The notes: a model not told the origin generated them from the sequence alone. A DNA stretch of 64,000 nt from Streptomyces sp. NBC_01255 (GCF_036226445.1 NZ_CP108474.1:7626001-7690000); one strand, 5' to 3'; positions 9,024 through 16,632 are shown, numbered from the stretch's first letter. Numbers and translations: made by a program.

Positions 9024-9263
9024 GCGTCGACGGCCTGATGTGCGACTCCCGACATGAACTCTCCGGCCGGCGCCAACAGCGCTGACTGACGCTCAACGTG
9101 CTGGGAGGAAGTTGTCAGTGCTCCGCGTAGGCCGGGCGTACGGCGCCTACCAGGCCGTGCCTACATGGGGGCGGACCTCGCGCGGGCATCTGCTCGTGAG
9201 CAATCCTCCGCCAAGCCCTCGGGTCGCACCCGTCGGTCGATGCCGACGGCGGGCGGACTCACC

Positions 9264-9602
9264 TCAAGCCGAGTCTGGTGGCGCGTCGGATGTGGCGGCG
9301 CGGCGGTATTCGGCGTTGATGCGCTGGGCCTCTTCGAGCTGGTCTTCGAGGACGACGATGCGGCAGGCGGCCTCGATCGGTGTGCCCTGATCGACGAGTT
9401 CCCGGGCGCGGGCGGCGATGCGCAGCTGGTAGCGGGAGTAGCGGCGGTGGCCGCCCTCCGAGCGCAGCGGGGTGATGAGGCGGGCTTCGCCGATGGCGCG
9501 GAGGAATCCTTGTGTGGTGCCGAGCATTTCGGCGGCCCTGCCCATCGTGTAGGCGGGGTAGTCGTCGTCGTCAAGACGGCCGTACGAGTCATCTGCTGTC
9601 AT
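9264..9602 (-). CDS. MerR-type helix-turn-helix protein, short Streptomyces form
   Basis: A 112-residue protein. Residues 18-65 form a winged helix of the MerR group (TMGRAAEMLGTTQGFLRAIGE, then ITPLRSEGGHRRYSRYQL), and residues 66-105 a short dimerisation helix (ELVDQGTPIEAACRI...LEDQLEEAQRINAEYR). There is no effector domain. The ATG at 9602 is preferred over a GTG two codons earlier because AGAGAGG is six bases away. It is preceded by a perfect 14-bp hairpin and a leader of about 700 bases with triplicated repeats. A second, broken copy of its C-terminal half lies at 12519-12680 near the cold-shock gene, implying a duplication. Confidence 0.8.
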   Translation of the reverse strand: MTADDSYGRLDDDDYPAYTMGRAAEMLGTTQGFLRAIGEARLITPLRSEGGHRRYSRYQLRIAARARELVDQGTPIEAACRIVVLEDQLEEAQRINAEYRRAATSDAPPDSA

Positions 9603-9628
9603 TTGCACCTCTCTGGGAAACGCGTTGA

Positions 9629-9661
9629 GGGGCCCTGGTGCCGTACTGGCACCAGGGCCCC
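9629..9661 (-). promoter_or_regulatory. Perfect 14-bp hairpin in the MerR leader, just before the ribosome site
   Basis: GGGGCCCTGGTGCC (9629-9642) and its exact complement (9648-9661) flank a five-base loop. It ends 27 bases before the MerR start. It is very stable and could end transcripts coming from upstream, or act as an attenuator or protein-binding hairpin. No T-run follows on either strand. Confidence 0.6.
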
Positions 9662-9789
9662 GAAGGAACTTCTACACCACCTGCCGGCCCTGATACTGCG
9701 CCGGCGTTCTGTGTCCGCAGACCCGACCTGGCTGCTGTCGGGGGTGCGGGGATCGCGGTTGCTTGACCGGAGACCACCTCACTATCGAT

Positions 9790-10262
9790 GTCCTGCGGTA
9801 CCCGGGCTCTGGCTTCCGCCCGGGCGATCCTGATGGCGCGGGTTCCTCCGTTCTTCCTCGGTGATCAACTACTTACTACGGGGTACTGCGTATTGCGGGT
9901 ACTGCTGGTGATGCGAACTGCTCAGTGGCCTGTGACAGCGCCACTCTTCGGCAGCCAGCCCCGTTGCCCGTCCTGCGTCTGCTCTGGCTTAGAACCCCAC
10001 TGCCGAACTTCCCGGTGCGCGCGTCCGCAGCCGACGCCTTCACCAGGGGTACCGCCTCACTGACTTCACTGCTGGGTACTGCGTACTGCACTCACGGGTA
10101 CCGCACCTGCCATGACAGCGGTCCCGCTCACGGCGGCCCCTGATCACTGCGGGCCACCCGGTCCGGCCGTCAGTCCCGTCGCCGTCCTGCGAAAGCCCTG
10201 GCTTCGAAACTCCACCGCCGCACCGTCCTGCTCACTGCAACTACCTGTACTGCTGGTACTGC
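9790..10262. repeat. Three imperfect copies of a ~200-bp non-coding unit
   Basis: Each unit starts with GTCCTGCG (9790, 9970, 10184), then CTGGCTT about 14-19 bases on (9809, 9984, 10198), and then a closely spaced pair of GTACTGC heptamers (9883/9899, 10076/10083, 10247/10256). Sequence between the landmarks is more diverged. No reading frame spans the units convincingly on either strand. They lie in what would be the transcribed leader of the MerR gene, read right to left. Confidence 0.65.
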
Positions 10263-10316
10263 TTGCCGGCAGTTCGTCTCTGCCAGGCCCTGCTGTCTCT
10301 CTGGGCTACGAGAGAA

Positions 10317-10345
10317 ACCATAACCACGCCGCCACCCAATGTCTA
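10317..10345 (-). promoter_or_regulatory. Candidate promoter for the long MerR leader
   Basis: On the minus strand TAGACA (10345-10340) and TATGGT (10322-10317) are separated by 17 bases. Downstream lies an imperfect hairpin (TCTCT...AGAGA) and then the repeat units, with the MerR coding region starting about 700 bases away. Confidence 0.4.
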
Positions 10346-10499
10346 CTCCGGCCGACATAGATTTCCGCGTGTCTGGTGGATAGGTAATCGACGTCGAACA
10401 GTGACGCGAAGGGGCGCGGAGCGGCCACCGCCAGGCTGACCACCGCATATCCGGGAACGCGCCACGGACAGGTAGAGACCGATTCTGACGAGCACAGAC

Positions 10500-10652
10500 C
10501 AGGGGACCTGTGCAGGTGCCGCCGCCGTGGCCGCCTTGGCGCGCGACAGCGCCCGGCACTTCCTCGAAGGGCTTGTACCGGCGCCCGCGTCCGAGGCCGC
10601 CGACACCGTGATCCTCGTCGTCTCGGAACTCGTCACCAACGCCCTGCAAGGT
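10500..10652 (+). pseudogene. Anti-sigma-factor-type ATPase (HATPase_c) N-terminal remnant
   Basis: A frame with RDSARHFLEGL, then ADTVILVVSELVTNAL carries the first helix and the N-box (SELVTNA) of the RsbW/SpoIIAB-like serine kinase fold common in Streptomyces. The protein stops being recognisable right after the N-box, where it abuts an antisense fragment of a membrane protein. The G1/G2 boxes that complete the ATP site are missing. Confidence 0.65.
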
Positions 10653-10723
10653 TCGCGGGGCTTGCGATGGACGAGGAGGACCGCTGCGAGCATGGGGATG
10701 CAGGTCAGGAGTATGAAGGTCAT
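10650..10723 (-). pseudogene. Truncated small membrane protein coupled to the STAS gene
   Basis: ATG at 10723 overlaps the stop of the upstream STAS gene (ATGA) and opens a hydrophobic stretch MTFILLTCIPMLAAVLLVH, then RKPRE. After about 25 codons the frame runs into the complement of the anti-sigma ATPase fragment. It looks like the head of a one-helix membrane protein cut by a rearrangement. Confidence 0.4.
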
Positions 10724-11148
10724 GACGTGGCCGCTGACATCGGTGCGCAGGCCCGGGGCGGCTGCTGCCGCGCCGCGGCGGCGTTCAGTAGACGCTGCAC
10801 GGGCCGGGAGTGGTTGACGAGCCGGAGCCCACGTCTGTGGCGTGGCCACCAGTCGAGGACGGGGAGGCAGCCGGAGTCGCAGAAGACGACCCGGGCGGTG
10901 TCCAGGACGAGGCCGGTGCAGCCGATGTCGGCGGCCGAGGCCAGCAGTGCCCGCAGCGGGGCGGCACTGTAGTGGTCGATCTCGCCTGCGAGGTGGACGA
11001 CCAGGGTGGTGCAGGAGGAGATGACTATGGCGCCGGGCGCGGCGTCCGCGCCCGAGTCGTGCACGACAGCAGAGGCAGAGGCGGCAAGGGGAGTGGGCAC
11101 TATCGGGGCGGTGCTCGTGGTGTTCACATCAGCGCCAACGTCTCCCAC
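10720..11148 (-). CDS. STAS-domain anti-sigma factor antagonist
   Basis: A 142-residue protein: a 40-residue variable N-terminus, then a STAS domain (about 45-130) with LVVHLAGEIDHYSAAPLRA, LVLDTARVVFCDSGCLPVLDWW and a final helix RPVQRLLNA. The serine in FCDSG is the usual phosphorylation site by which a cognate RsbW-like kinase inactivates such antagonists. Its C-terminus (about 131-142) is unusual for the family. Neighbours include an anti-sigma ATPase remnant and, 3 kb away, an intact ATPase with a sigma factor, so it likely feeds a partner-switching network. The start is a GTG; no strong ribosome site is visible. Confidence 0.8.
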   Translation of the reverse strand: MGDVGADVNTTSTAPIVPTPLAASASAVVHDSGADAAPGAIVISSCTTLVVHLAGEIDHYSAAPLRALLASAADIGCTGLVLDTARVVFCDSGCLPVLDWWPRHRRGLRLVNHSRPVQRLLNAAAARQQPPRACAPMSAATS

Positions 11149-11384
11149 CCCGGGTCCGGAAACGAGCCACGCGGCCCCTTCACCCCATGTGACCAGCTCC
11201 GATCCCTGTTCAGAGGGAAAGATTCCATCCGGAGAAGGCAGGATGCGTCCGGGATGCGACCACTGCTCCCGAGGTCGTATGGCTTTCTCTCTGCGAAACA
11301 GCGGGTCGTGCTCGTCGCCGGCGTCAGGGCGGCGCTCGTCCGGCTTCCCTGGGAGGATGTCGCTATGGAGCCGCTGCCGATCCC

Positions 11385-11753
11385 TTGCCCGCGGAACGGA
11401 TCCCGGACGCTAGCGGCCTGAACGGGTTCGACGCCGCGTACCGGGCGGCCAGGCAGCAGCGGGCCGTGTTCATAGCCCTGGAGAGCGAGGGCCCCAGGTG
11501 GAGGATCGAGGCCGACACGCTCATTGCTCCGGAGCACACCATCGGCACCGGCGTGTACGACGCGGTACGCGAGGCCGTCATCCGTCTGGTCAGCACCGGA
11601 CAGATCCGCTCCGACTCCTACGCCGGCCCGGTCTACTTCGTGCTGCACGACGTGGAAGGTGAGCTACGGGCGCGCGAACTGGCCGCAGCGCTTCATGCCG
11701 CCCTCTACGGCGACCTCGCCCCGCTGGCCTGCGCAGCTCGTCCACCGGCTTGA
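11385..11753 (+). CDS. Small hypothetical protein, probably frameshifted at its start
   Basis: The frame encodes about 122 residues of a soluble alpha/beta protein (FDAAYRAARQQRAVFIALES, then APEHTIGTGVYDAVREAVIRLV, YFVLHDVEGELRARELAAAL). It has no ATG or GTG start, only a TTG at 11385 without a ribosome site. Twenty bases upstream, in another frame, is a proper start (GGGAGG then ATG at 11365: MEPLPIP). Joining the two by a one-base change near 11383 would give MEPLPIP followed directly by the main frame. I therefore suspect a frameshift, either a real mutation or a sequencing error. I do not recognise the family. Confidence 0.5.
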   Translation: MPAERIPDASGLNGFDAAYRAARQQRAVFIALESEGPRWRIEADTLIAPEHTIGTGVYDAVREAVIRLVSTGQIRSDSYAGPVYFVLHDVEGELRARELAAALHAALYGDLAPLACAARPPA

Positions 11754-11827
11754 GGACACATCGTCGCCGGCCTCGGCCGGCTGGGCCGGCTGGGCCGGGG
11801 GCTGGGCCCGTCCGTCCCGCCCGCAGG

Positions 11828-12207
11828 CTACGACCCCGGCCTGTCACTTGCGGTGGCCGCCCCGGGAGGCAGCGCGAGGGGAGGCGGGGGCCCGGAAGGA
11901 TTCGTGTCGCTGTGCATCCCCAGGATGCGGAATCCGGCGTCCTCCAGCAGAAGCCTCAGGGCGTGGCGAGCCAGCTCTCCGCAGTAAGCGTTTTCGCCCA
12001 CGAGACTCGGCGCGCTGAGGCTTTTCTCGTCGCTGCGTCGTCCACCGTGTACTCCCACACAAGGGACAACGACAGCATCAAAGTCGCGGCTCCCGCCGAA
12101 CGGGGGGGCCTGCGCGTCGGCCGCTGTTGGTAGGCCAGATACACGTGCCTGGCACCGGCGGCTCTTTGCCCTGGGGTCGCTGGGTCCACCACGGACGCCG
12201 CTGTCAC
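11828..12207 (-). pseudogene. Possible decayed gene coupled to the downstream STAS gene
   Basis: A GTG at 12207 overlaps the STAS stop (GTGA) and starts MTAASVVDPATPGQRA, but the protein-like signal then shifts to another frame: PPFGGSRDFDAVVVPCVG followed by GENAYCGELARHALRLLLEDAGFRILGMHSDTNP, ending at 11828. The second frame has strongly GC-biased third positions and no start of its own. The pattern suits one gene broken by a frameshift around 12120-12150. The family is unknown to me. Confidence 0.35.
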
Positions 12208-12518
12208 TCCAGGCCCTCCTCCAGGGCGATGTGGAACAGGCTCCGCACTCCGGCCGCGTCCAGGGCCAGGCAGACCGCCCTAGGGAGCGGTCCGACGAGG
12301 ATCAGGTGGCAGCGGTGACAGACCGAGAGCGGTTCGTTGACGAACGCGGAGACCGCGGTCAGATCCAGCAGCACCCGCTCGGTCTGCGCGGTGCAGACGC
12401 AGGTGATTGCTTCGTGGAGGCAGTCCACGGAGTCCGTGTCGAGCTCGCCGCTCGCGGACAGTGTCACCGTCGCGGGGGATGCGGACGGCTCGTAGCGGAC
12501 CAGCGCCGCCCCGTTCAC
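12204..12518 (-). CDS. STAS-domain anti-sigma factor antagonist, N-terminally uncertain
   Basis: About 104 residues with the STAS pattern: VTLSASGELDTDSVDCLHEAI, RVLLDLTAVSAFVNEPLSV, a cysteine/histidine-rich loop CHRCHLILVG and a C-terminal helix (ALDAAGVRSLFHIAL). The position that normally holds the phosphorylated Ser/Thr in a DSG motif reads FVNEP, so it may not be regulated by phosphorylation. The GTG at 12518 is the latest plausible start and lies exactly where homology to a MerR fragment on the other strand begins, so the true N-terminus may have been lost. Confidence 0.6.
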   Translation of the reverse strand: MNGAALVRYEPSASPATVTLSASGELDTDSVDCLHEAITCVCTAQTERVLLDLTAVSAFVNEPLSVCHRCHLILVGPLPRAVCLALDAAGVRSLFHIALEEGLE

Positions 12519-12680
12519 CGGCCGCCATGTCCGCGCCCGGGAACTCGTCGACCAGGGCACCCCCATCGAGGCCGCGTGCCGCATCATCATCCTCGAAGAC
12601 CAGCTCGTGGAAGCCCAGCGCATCAACGCCGAGTACCGCCGCGCCGCCGGATCATCCGGGCCGGCGCCCGGACTGAGACG
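12519..12680 (+). pseudogene. C-terminal half of a duplicated MerR-type gene
   Basis: ARELVDQGTPIEAACRIIILE, then QLVEAQRINAEYRRAAG is nearly identical to residues 65-107 of the MerR-type protein at 9264-9602. The DNA-binding half is missing: a stop codon and the antisense STAS gene take its place. It precedes the cold-shock gene, the arrangement in which intact members of this MerR family are often met in Streptomyces. Confidence 0.75.
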
Positions 12681-12798
12681 GTGCGCGCCCGCCGGACACC
12701 GGCGGGTCCCGCGCACACATACAGGCGTTTCCTCTGGTGACGGGGTGTACTGACGTGTAGCGTCCCGGTTAGCTGTCGTGGTTCGGAAGTTCCCCTTG

Positions 12799-12823
12799 CC
12801 CATGCCTTCGGCGTGGGTTTTTT
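12799..12823 (+). terminator. Hairpin with T-run in the cold-shock gene leader
   Basis: CCCATGCC (12799-12806) pairs with GGCGTGGG (12810-12817, one T-G wobble) around TTC, followed by six T residues. T-runs like this are uncommon in such GC-rich genomes. It lies 85 bases before the cold-shock start, so it either ends upstream transcripts or attenuates the leader. Confidence 0.6.
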
Positions 12824-12908
12824 GCTGTGCAGTGCCGCAGGGACCAGGGCGATCACCTCCGCCTTCCGCATGGAGTGGGAGGCGTTCATCGACTGGAAGG
12901 CATGAGAT

Positions 12909-13112
12909 ATGGCTACGGGAACTGTGAAGTGGTTCAACGCGGAGAAGGGCTTCGGCTTCATCGCCCAGGACGGTGGAGGCCCGGACGTCTTCGCCCATTA
13001 TTCGGCGATCAACTCCTCGGGCTTCCGTGAGCTCCAGGAGGGCCAGACCGTGACGTTCGACGTCACGCAGGGCCAGAAGGGCCCCCAGGCCGAGAACATC
13101 AACCCGGCCTGA
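12909..13112 (+). CDS. Cold-shock protein (CspA family)
   Basis: A 67-residue single cold-shock domain binding single-stranded RNA and DNA. RNP1 (KGFGFIAQD) and RNP2 (VFAHYSAI) are intact, and the start [14 protein letters not shown] is classical for the actinobacterial SC 7.0/CspA group. GGAAGG lies eight bases before the ATG. A T-run hairpin stands in the leader and two GC hairpins follow the gene, so it appears to be a short monocistronic unit. Loss of a proper MerR neighbour (only a fragment is left) may have changed its control. Confidence 0.93.
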   Translation: MATGTVKWFNAEKGFGFIAQDGGGPDVFAHYSAINSSGFRELQEGQTVTFDVTQGQKGPQAENINPA

Positions 13113-13125
13113 CCTTCCCCACCCC

Positions 13126-13143
13126 GCCCGCGGAACCGCGGGC
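13126..13143. terminator. Short GC hairpin after the cold-shock gene
   Basis: GCCCGCGG and CCGCGGGC form an eight-base inverted repeat with two central bases, starting 14 bases after the stop. It is a candidate terminator stem, possibly with a larger functional loop after breathing of the inner pairs. Confidence 0.4.
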
Positions 13144-13239
13144 ACTGCGCTCGGAGTGCACGGCTGCCTCGCGCGGCCGCGACCCGAGCAGCGGGCACCG
13201 GGCTTTGCGCGGGCGGTGGTGGGATCTGCGGCATGTGGT

Positions 13240-13277
13240 GATCGGGGCCGCGCGGCCACAGCTGCGCGGCCCCGATC
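13240..13277. terminator. Perfect 14-bp inverted repeat downstream of the cold-shock gene
   Basis: GATCGGGGCCGCGC (13240-13253) is exactly complementary to 13264-13277 across a ten-base loop. The rest of the 13113-13601 intergenic region contains no gene that I can support. Confidence 0.6.
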
Positions 13278-13601
13278 TGCGTCAAGAGCGGCGCTAGGGA
13301 CGATGGGCGATGCCGGGCAGCATGCCCTACCCGGCGCCAGCGGTGGCCTCCCGCGACGTCTCCCGGTGCGTGAAGGCTGCCAGCCGGTCGCGGGGGCGTG
13401 GAAGTCCCGTCGACGCGGACCCCGGCCCTCCTCCTGTGCTCAGTCACCTGAGCTGTCGGATACGGCAGGCACGGGTTGGTGAACGGAATGGAACGCACCG
13501 CGTCTCCCTCTGGGGGAGAGGGCGGTCGCGCGTCGAGCATGTGTACGTCGACGGCAAGGACGACCGCAGCGGCTGTCACATAGGTGTCGCTTCGGCTCAG
13601 G

Positions 13602-13841
13602 TCAGGGGGCAGCTACCGCGGCAGTGGGCCGGGCCGCGGCCTTGACCTCCGCTAGCGGCAGAGCGAGGGCGCTGGCCAGTTCGGCCAGCTCCTCCTCGGT
13701 CGGCCGGATGGGCCCCTCCGCGCCGTCCTCGGCGAAGGCCCGGATGCGCGGGGTGCGGATGCCGGTCTTGTCCGCGATCGCCTGCGGCGTCAGGCGGCGG
13801 CAGCGCATCGTCTGTTTCAGCAGCTGAGATAGGTCGGTCAT
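13602..13841 (-). CDS. Small XRE-type helix-turn-helix protein
   Basis: A 79-residue protein that is almost only a lambda-repressor-like HTH: LSQLLKQTMRCRRLTPQAIADKTGIRTPRIRAF is helices 1-3, and EEELAELASALALPLAEVK the closing helices. It ends in an Ala/Pro tail. With no sensor domain it would act as a small DNA-binding regulator. It stands alone, 134 bases upstream of an anti-sigma ATPase gene read in the same direction. Confidence 0.7.
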   Translation of the reverse strand: MTDLSQLLKQTMRCRRLTPQAIADKTGIRTPRIRAFAEDGAEGPIRPTEEELAELASALALPLAEVKAAARPTAAVAAP

Positions 13842-13974
13842 TGGCTTCTTGTGCCCCGCCCGAGCACGCTCATGCCAAAGGCGGTCCGCCTTGGGTCAAC
13901 TGGCCCCTCGGTGGGGCACGCTGCCGCGAAGCGCACCGCATGGTCATCCACCGGCCCGGAGGTGCGGGCCACGG

Positions 13975-14388
13975 CTATCGCGGCAGCACCGCGCGGATGG
14001 TCTTACCTCTGGGCCCCGTGGTGACGGTGACGGATGTGGCTAGGTGCTGAACCATGGGCCAGCCGAATCCGCCGGTGCCGCCGGTGAGGTCGGGCGCCCG
14101 CTCTCGCGGTGGTCGCGGGTCTGCGTCGACGACAACGACTGCGATTCCTTGCGGCTGGGCCTGCAACTGCAAGGAGCACGATGCCCCTCGCGCGTGCCTC
14201 ACGGCATTGGTGACGAGCTCGGACACAACGAGTGTGACGCTCGCGGCATCCTGGGGATCTGCAGCCGGGCGGAGCCTGTCCAGGAAGGCGCGGGCAAAGT
14301 CTCGTGCGTGCGCGACCGATTCCGGCCGCTTGTCGATGACAGCTCGGTCCGACGTCCCAGTGTCCGGTCCCGTGGGGTGGGTCCGCAT
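13975..14388 (-). CDS. Anti-sigma-factor-type ATPase / serine kinase (HATPase_c_2)
   Basis: A 137-residue RsbW/SpoIIAB-like protein. SVTLVVSELVTNAVRHA holds the N-box, VVVVDADPRPP the G1 box and GGTGGFGWPMVQHLA the G2 region. Such proteins bind and inhibit a sigma factor and phosphorylate a STAS antagonist, or act as stand-alone regulators in Streptomyces. The ATG at 14388 follows GGAGGGG; the open frame 39 codons upstream lacks coding character. It is divergent from the SigB-type sigma factor at 14649, with 260 bases between, the arrangement expected of a cognate pair. Confidence 0.8.
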   Translation of the reverse strand: MRTHPTGPDTGTSDRAVIDKRPESVAHARDFARAFLDRLRPAADPQDAASVTLVVSELVTNAVRHARGASCSLQLQAQPQGIAVVVVDADPRPPRERAPDLTGGTGGFGWPMVQHLATSVTVTTGPRGKTIRAVLPR

Positions 14389-14563
14389 AAGCCCCTCCTT
14401 GTATGGGGTGGCCTCTGTCCGAGATGGACACTTGCCCCTAAAACGGATCCTGTAACGCCGAGCCGAACGTGAGTTGACGCCTGGCATGCGCGAACGCTCC
14501 TTCACGACGCGTATATCGCAGTCAGCCGGGTGGGGGCATCACCCGGCGTGACGCAAGACGGGC

Positions 14564-14588
14564 GCATGAGGCATCAGCTCGGGGGTAT
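14564..14588 (+). promoter_or_regulatory. Candidate stress-sigma (SigB-type) promoter
   Basis: GCAT, 15 bases, GGGTAT (14583-14588) fits the loose streptomycete SigB-family consensus GNNT-N14-16-GGGTAY. It lies 60 bases before the sigma gene and suggests autoregulation. The -35 part carries little information. Confidence 0.4.
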
Positions 14589-14648
14589 GTGCGGTTCACC
14601 GGCCTGTCGGGGGACGACAGAGGGCCGGCGGACAAAGGGAGGGAAAGC

Positions 14649-15494
14649 ATGACGACGGCTACCGGGACATTCACGGACACCGGCATCGCGGAACTGCCGG
14701 CAGTCGCCTCCCCGCAGGCAGTCGCGCCGAAGGACGCCCGCGAGCTGTCGAGGCAGTTCTTCCCAAGGCTGGCCGTGCTGGAGGAGGGCACGCCCGAGTA
14801 CCAGTACGCACGCAACACCCTCGTCGAGATGAACATGTCGCTGGTCCGCTACGCCGCCGGACGTTTCCGCCACCGCGGCGACGACATGGAAGACATCGTC
14901 CAGGTCGGCACGATCGGCCTGATCAAGGCAATCGACCGCTTCGAACTCTCCCGCGAGGTTCAGTTCGCCACGTTCGCCGTGCCTTACATCGTCGGCGAGA
15001 TCAAACGGTTCTTCCGTGACACTTCCTGGGCCGTTCACGTTCCTCGCCGCCTCCAGGAGGCCCGCGTCGACCTCGCGAAGGCCACCGAGGAACTCAGCAC
15101 CCGCCTTGGCCGTGCCCCCAAGGTCAGCGAACTGGCCGCGCTCATGGACCTCACCGAGGAAGAGGTCATCGAAGCCCGCATGGCCTCGAACGGCTACAAC
15201 TCCACCTCCCTCGACGCCGCTGTCCACCGCGACGCCGACGACGATGAAGCACCCCTGGCCAGCTTCATCGGCGAGGAAGACCCCGCCATTGAGCTCGTGG
15301 AGAACTTCCATGCTCTTGCCCCGCTCATCGCAGAACTCAACGAGCGCGACCGGCGCATCCTGCACCTGAGGTTCGTCGAGGAACTCACCCAGTCACAGAT
15401 CGGCGAACGCCTCGGCGTCTCCCAGATGCACGTCTCCCGCCTCCTGTCCCGCACCCTGGCCCGCCTTCGCGAGGGGATGCTCACCACCCTCTGA
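14649..15494 (+). CDS. RNA polymerase sigma factor, SigB/SigF/SigG family
   Basis: A 281-residue group 3 sigma factor. Region 2 is intact (VQVGTIGLIKAIDRF, then FATFAVPYIVGEIKRFFRD for 2.3/2.4), region 3 runs RRLQEARVDLAKATEEL, and region 4 ends in LTQSQIGERLGVSQMHVSRLLSR with the recognition helix. GGGAGGG lies ahead of the ATG at 14649. It is divergent from an RsbW-like ATPase, and a GGGTAT motif upstream hints that it reads its own promoter. In Streptomyces this family runs osmotic, oxidative and developmental stress responses. A close paralogue is encoded at 19672. Confidence 0.88.
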   Translation: MTTATGTFTDTGIAELPAVASPQAVAPKDARELSRQFFPRLAVLEEGTPEYQYARNTLVEMNMSLVRYAAGRFRHRGDDMEDIVQVGTIGLIKAIDRFELSREVQFATFAVPYIVGEIKRFFRDTSWAVHVPRRLQEARVDLAKATEELSTRLGRAPKVSELAALMDLTEEEVIEARMASNGYNSTSLDAAVHRDADDDEAPLASFIGEEDPAIELVENFHALAPLIAELNERDRRILHLRFVEELTQSQIGERLGVSQMHVSRLLSRTLARLREGMLTTL

Positions 15495-15560
15495 CGCCAT
15501 GGCGGCCAAGGTCGCACGTCATGCGGGTACCGGAGCGCCGGCCGGGTTCGAACCGCCTCA

Positions 15561-15974
15561 TCATCGCTTGCTGCGAGCGTCCTTAGGACGGGCCTGACTT
15601 GTAGTTGGTGCGATGCGGCTGTGGACGCGGAACCGGACGGTCGTCCCGCCCGCTGCGGGGCAGAGGTCGACGACCACACGGCCGGCAAAGGTGTAGCCCT
15701 GTTCGGCAGCGTACCGATGCACCTCGCTCACGAGGTGCGGCCCCATCGGTACAGCATGAGCCGTGAGCTTCCGGTGGATCTCCGGGAGTAGTTCGATGAC
15801 GAAGGCGTTGGGGACCACGACACGGTGCCGGCCCAGGATCAAAGCGTTGTCGTCGCACTGCTTGCGGAGTATCGCCACGACGTCCCCTTGCCGCTGCCTC
15901 GGGGGCAGCAGGCCCCACAGGGGCGTCGTCCAGTGCTCCATGACACGTTCGGCAGTTACAAGCCATCGCATCAT
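15561..15974 (-). CDS. Stand-alone DUF3662 (FhaA N-terminal domain) protein
   Basis: A 137-residue protein matching the N-terminal domain of the FHA protein FhaA: RKQCDDNALILGRHRVVVPNAF is the diagnostic core, followed by AEQGYTFAGRVVVDL. In FhaA this domain precedes an FHA phosphothreonine-binding domain; here the protein ends soon after it (residues 115-137 are a basic tail). AGGGG precedes the ATG pair at 15974. It is convergent with the sigma factor gene. A role in Ser/Thr kinase signalling is inferred only from the domain. Confidence 0.7.
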   Translation of the reverse strand: MMRWLVTAERVMEHWTTPLWGLLPPRQRQGDVVAILRKQCDDNALILGRHRVVVPNAFVIELLPEIHRKLTAHAVPMGPHLVSEVHRYAAEQGYTFAGRVVVDLCPAAGGTTVRFRVHSRIAPTTSQARPKDARSKR

Positions 15975-16209
15975 GTGCCCCTGCCCGACTCGCTGTCGGT
16001 CAGGCTCACCCATGCGAGTGCCGCCCCGGCCCAGGTCGTCACCGCCTCGTACCGGTGATCTGTGACGAGGCGGCCAGCGTCACGTCTCTGCTGCAGCGCG
16101 CTTCTCCGTCGGCGGGCGTAGCCGGCTGAACGAGAGGGGGAGTCAGCGTCGCGTAGGGGCCCTGGCATCAGTGGCCGCTGTTGTCCGATCGAGAAGGCGA
16201 TTCCGCGCG

Positions 16210-16632
16210 ATGGCCGATGACGCTTACCTGTTTCTGCTCCCTGACCGGCACCCCCGGCTCGGGGCAGCCCTGGCCGCCGTCGGAGCCTTGGAGTGCACGG
16301 AGACACCCGCCGTACACGGCTGGCTGCAAGCCCACGGCGTCTCGGCAGCCTCGGAACACGTCCGGATCCTTCCTGCCGAGGCGGAGGCGTTCATCCCGCA
16401 GGACGCGGAGCGCCTGCCTGTTCCGCTGAGCGAGGAGGAAACGCTGCGGGTCCAGCAGGAGCGTGCGCCCCAGTCCGTCACGGACATGGAGAGCGAGCTG
16501 CTGGAATTCAGGGAGACGACCCAGGACTGGCAGGCTCTCGTACACCGGGCCCTGACCGCTGGCATTCCCACGCCTCGCATCGCCCACCTGACCGGCCTGG
16601 ACCCTCAGGAGATCGGCCGCCTGACCATGTGA
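16210..16632 (+). CDS. Hypothetical protein with a C-terminal HTH-like segment
   Basis: A 140-residue soluble protein of unknown family. The first half (YLFLLPDRHPRLGAALAAVG, then HVRILPAEAEAF) looks alpha/beta. After an acidic linker (about 70-100) the end, LVHRALTAGIPTPRIAHLTGLDPQEIGRL, has the pattern of a helix-turn-helix like those that close small Streptomyces regulators. The ATG at 16210 is the first start in the well-biased frame. It faces away from the DUF3662 gene. Confidence 0.55.
   Translation: MADDAYLFLLPDRHPRLGAALAAVGALECTETPAVHGWLQAHGVSAASEHVRILPAEAEAFIPQDAERLPVPLSEEETLRVQQERAPQSVTDMESELLEFRETTQDWQALVHRALTAGIPTPRIAHLTGLDPQEIGRLTM

Noticed and set aside
15545..15554. GGTTCGAACC resembling a tRNA T-arm
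   Set aside because: No flanking stems, anticodon arm or acceptor stem can be drawn on either strand.
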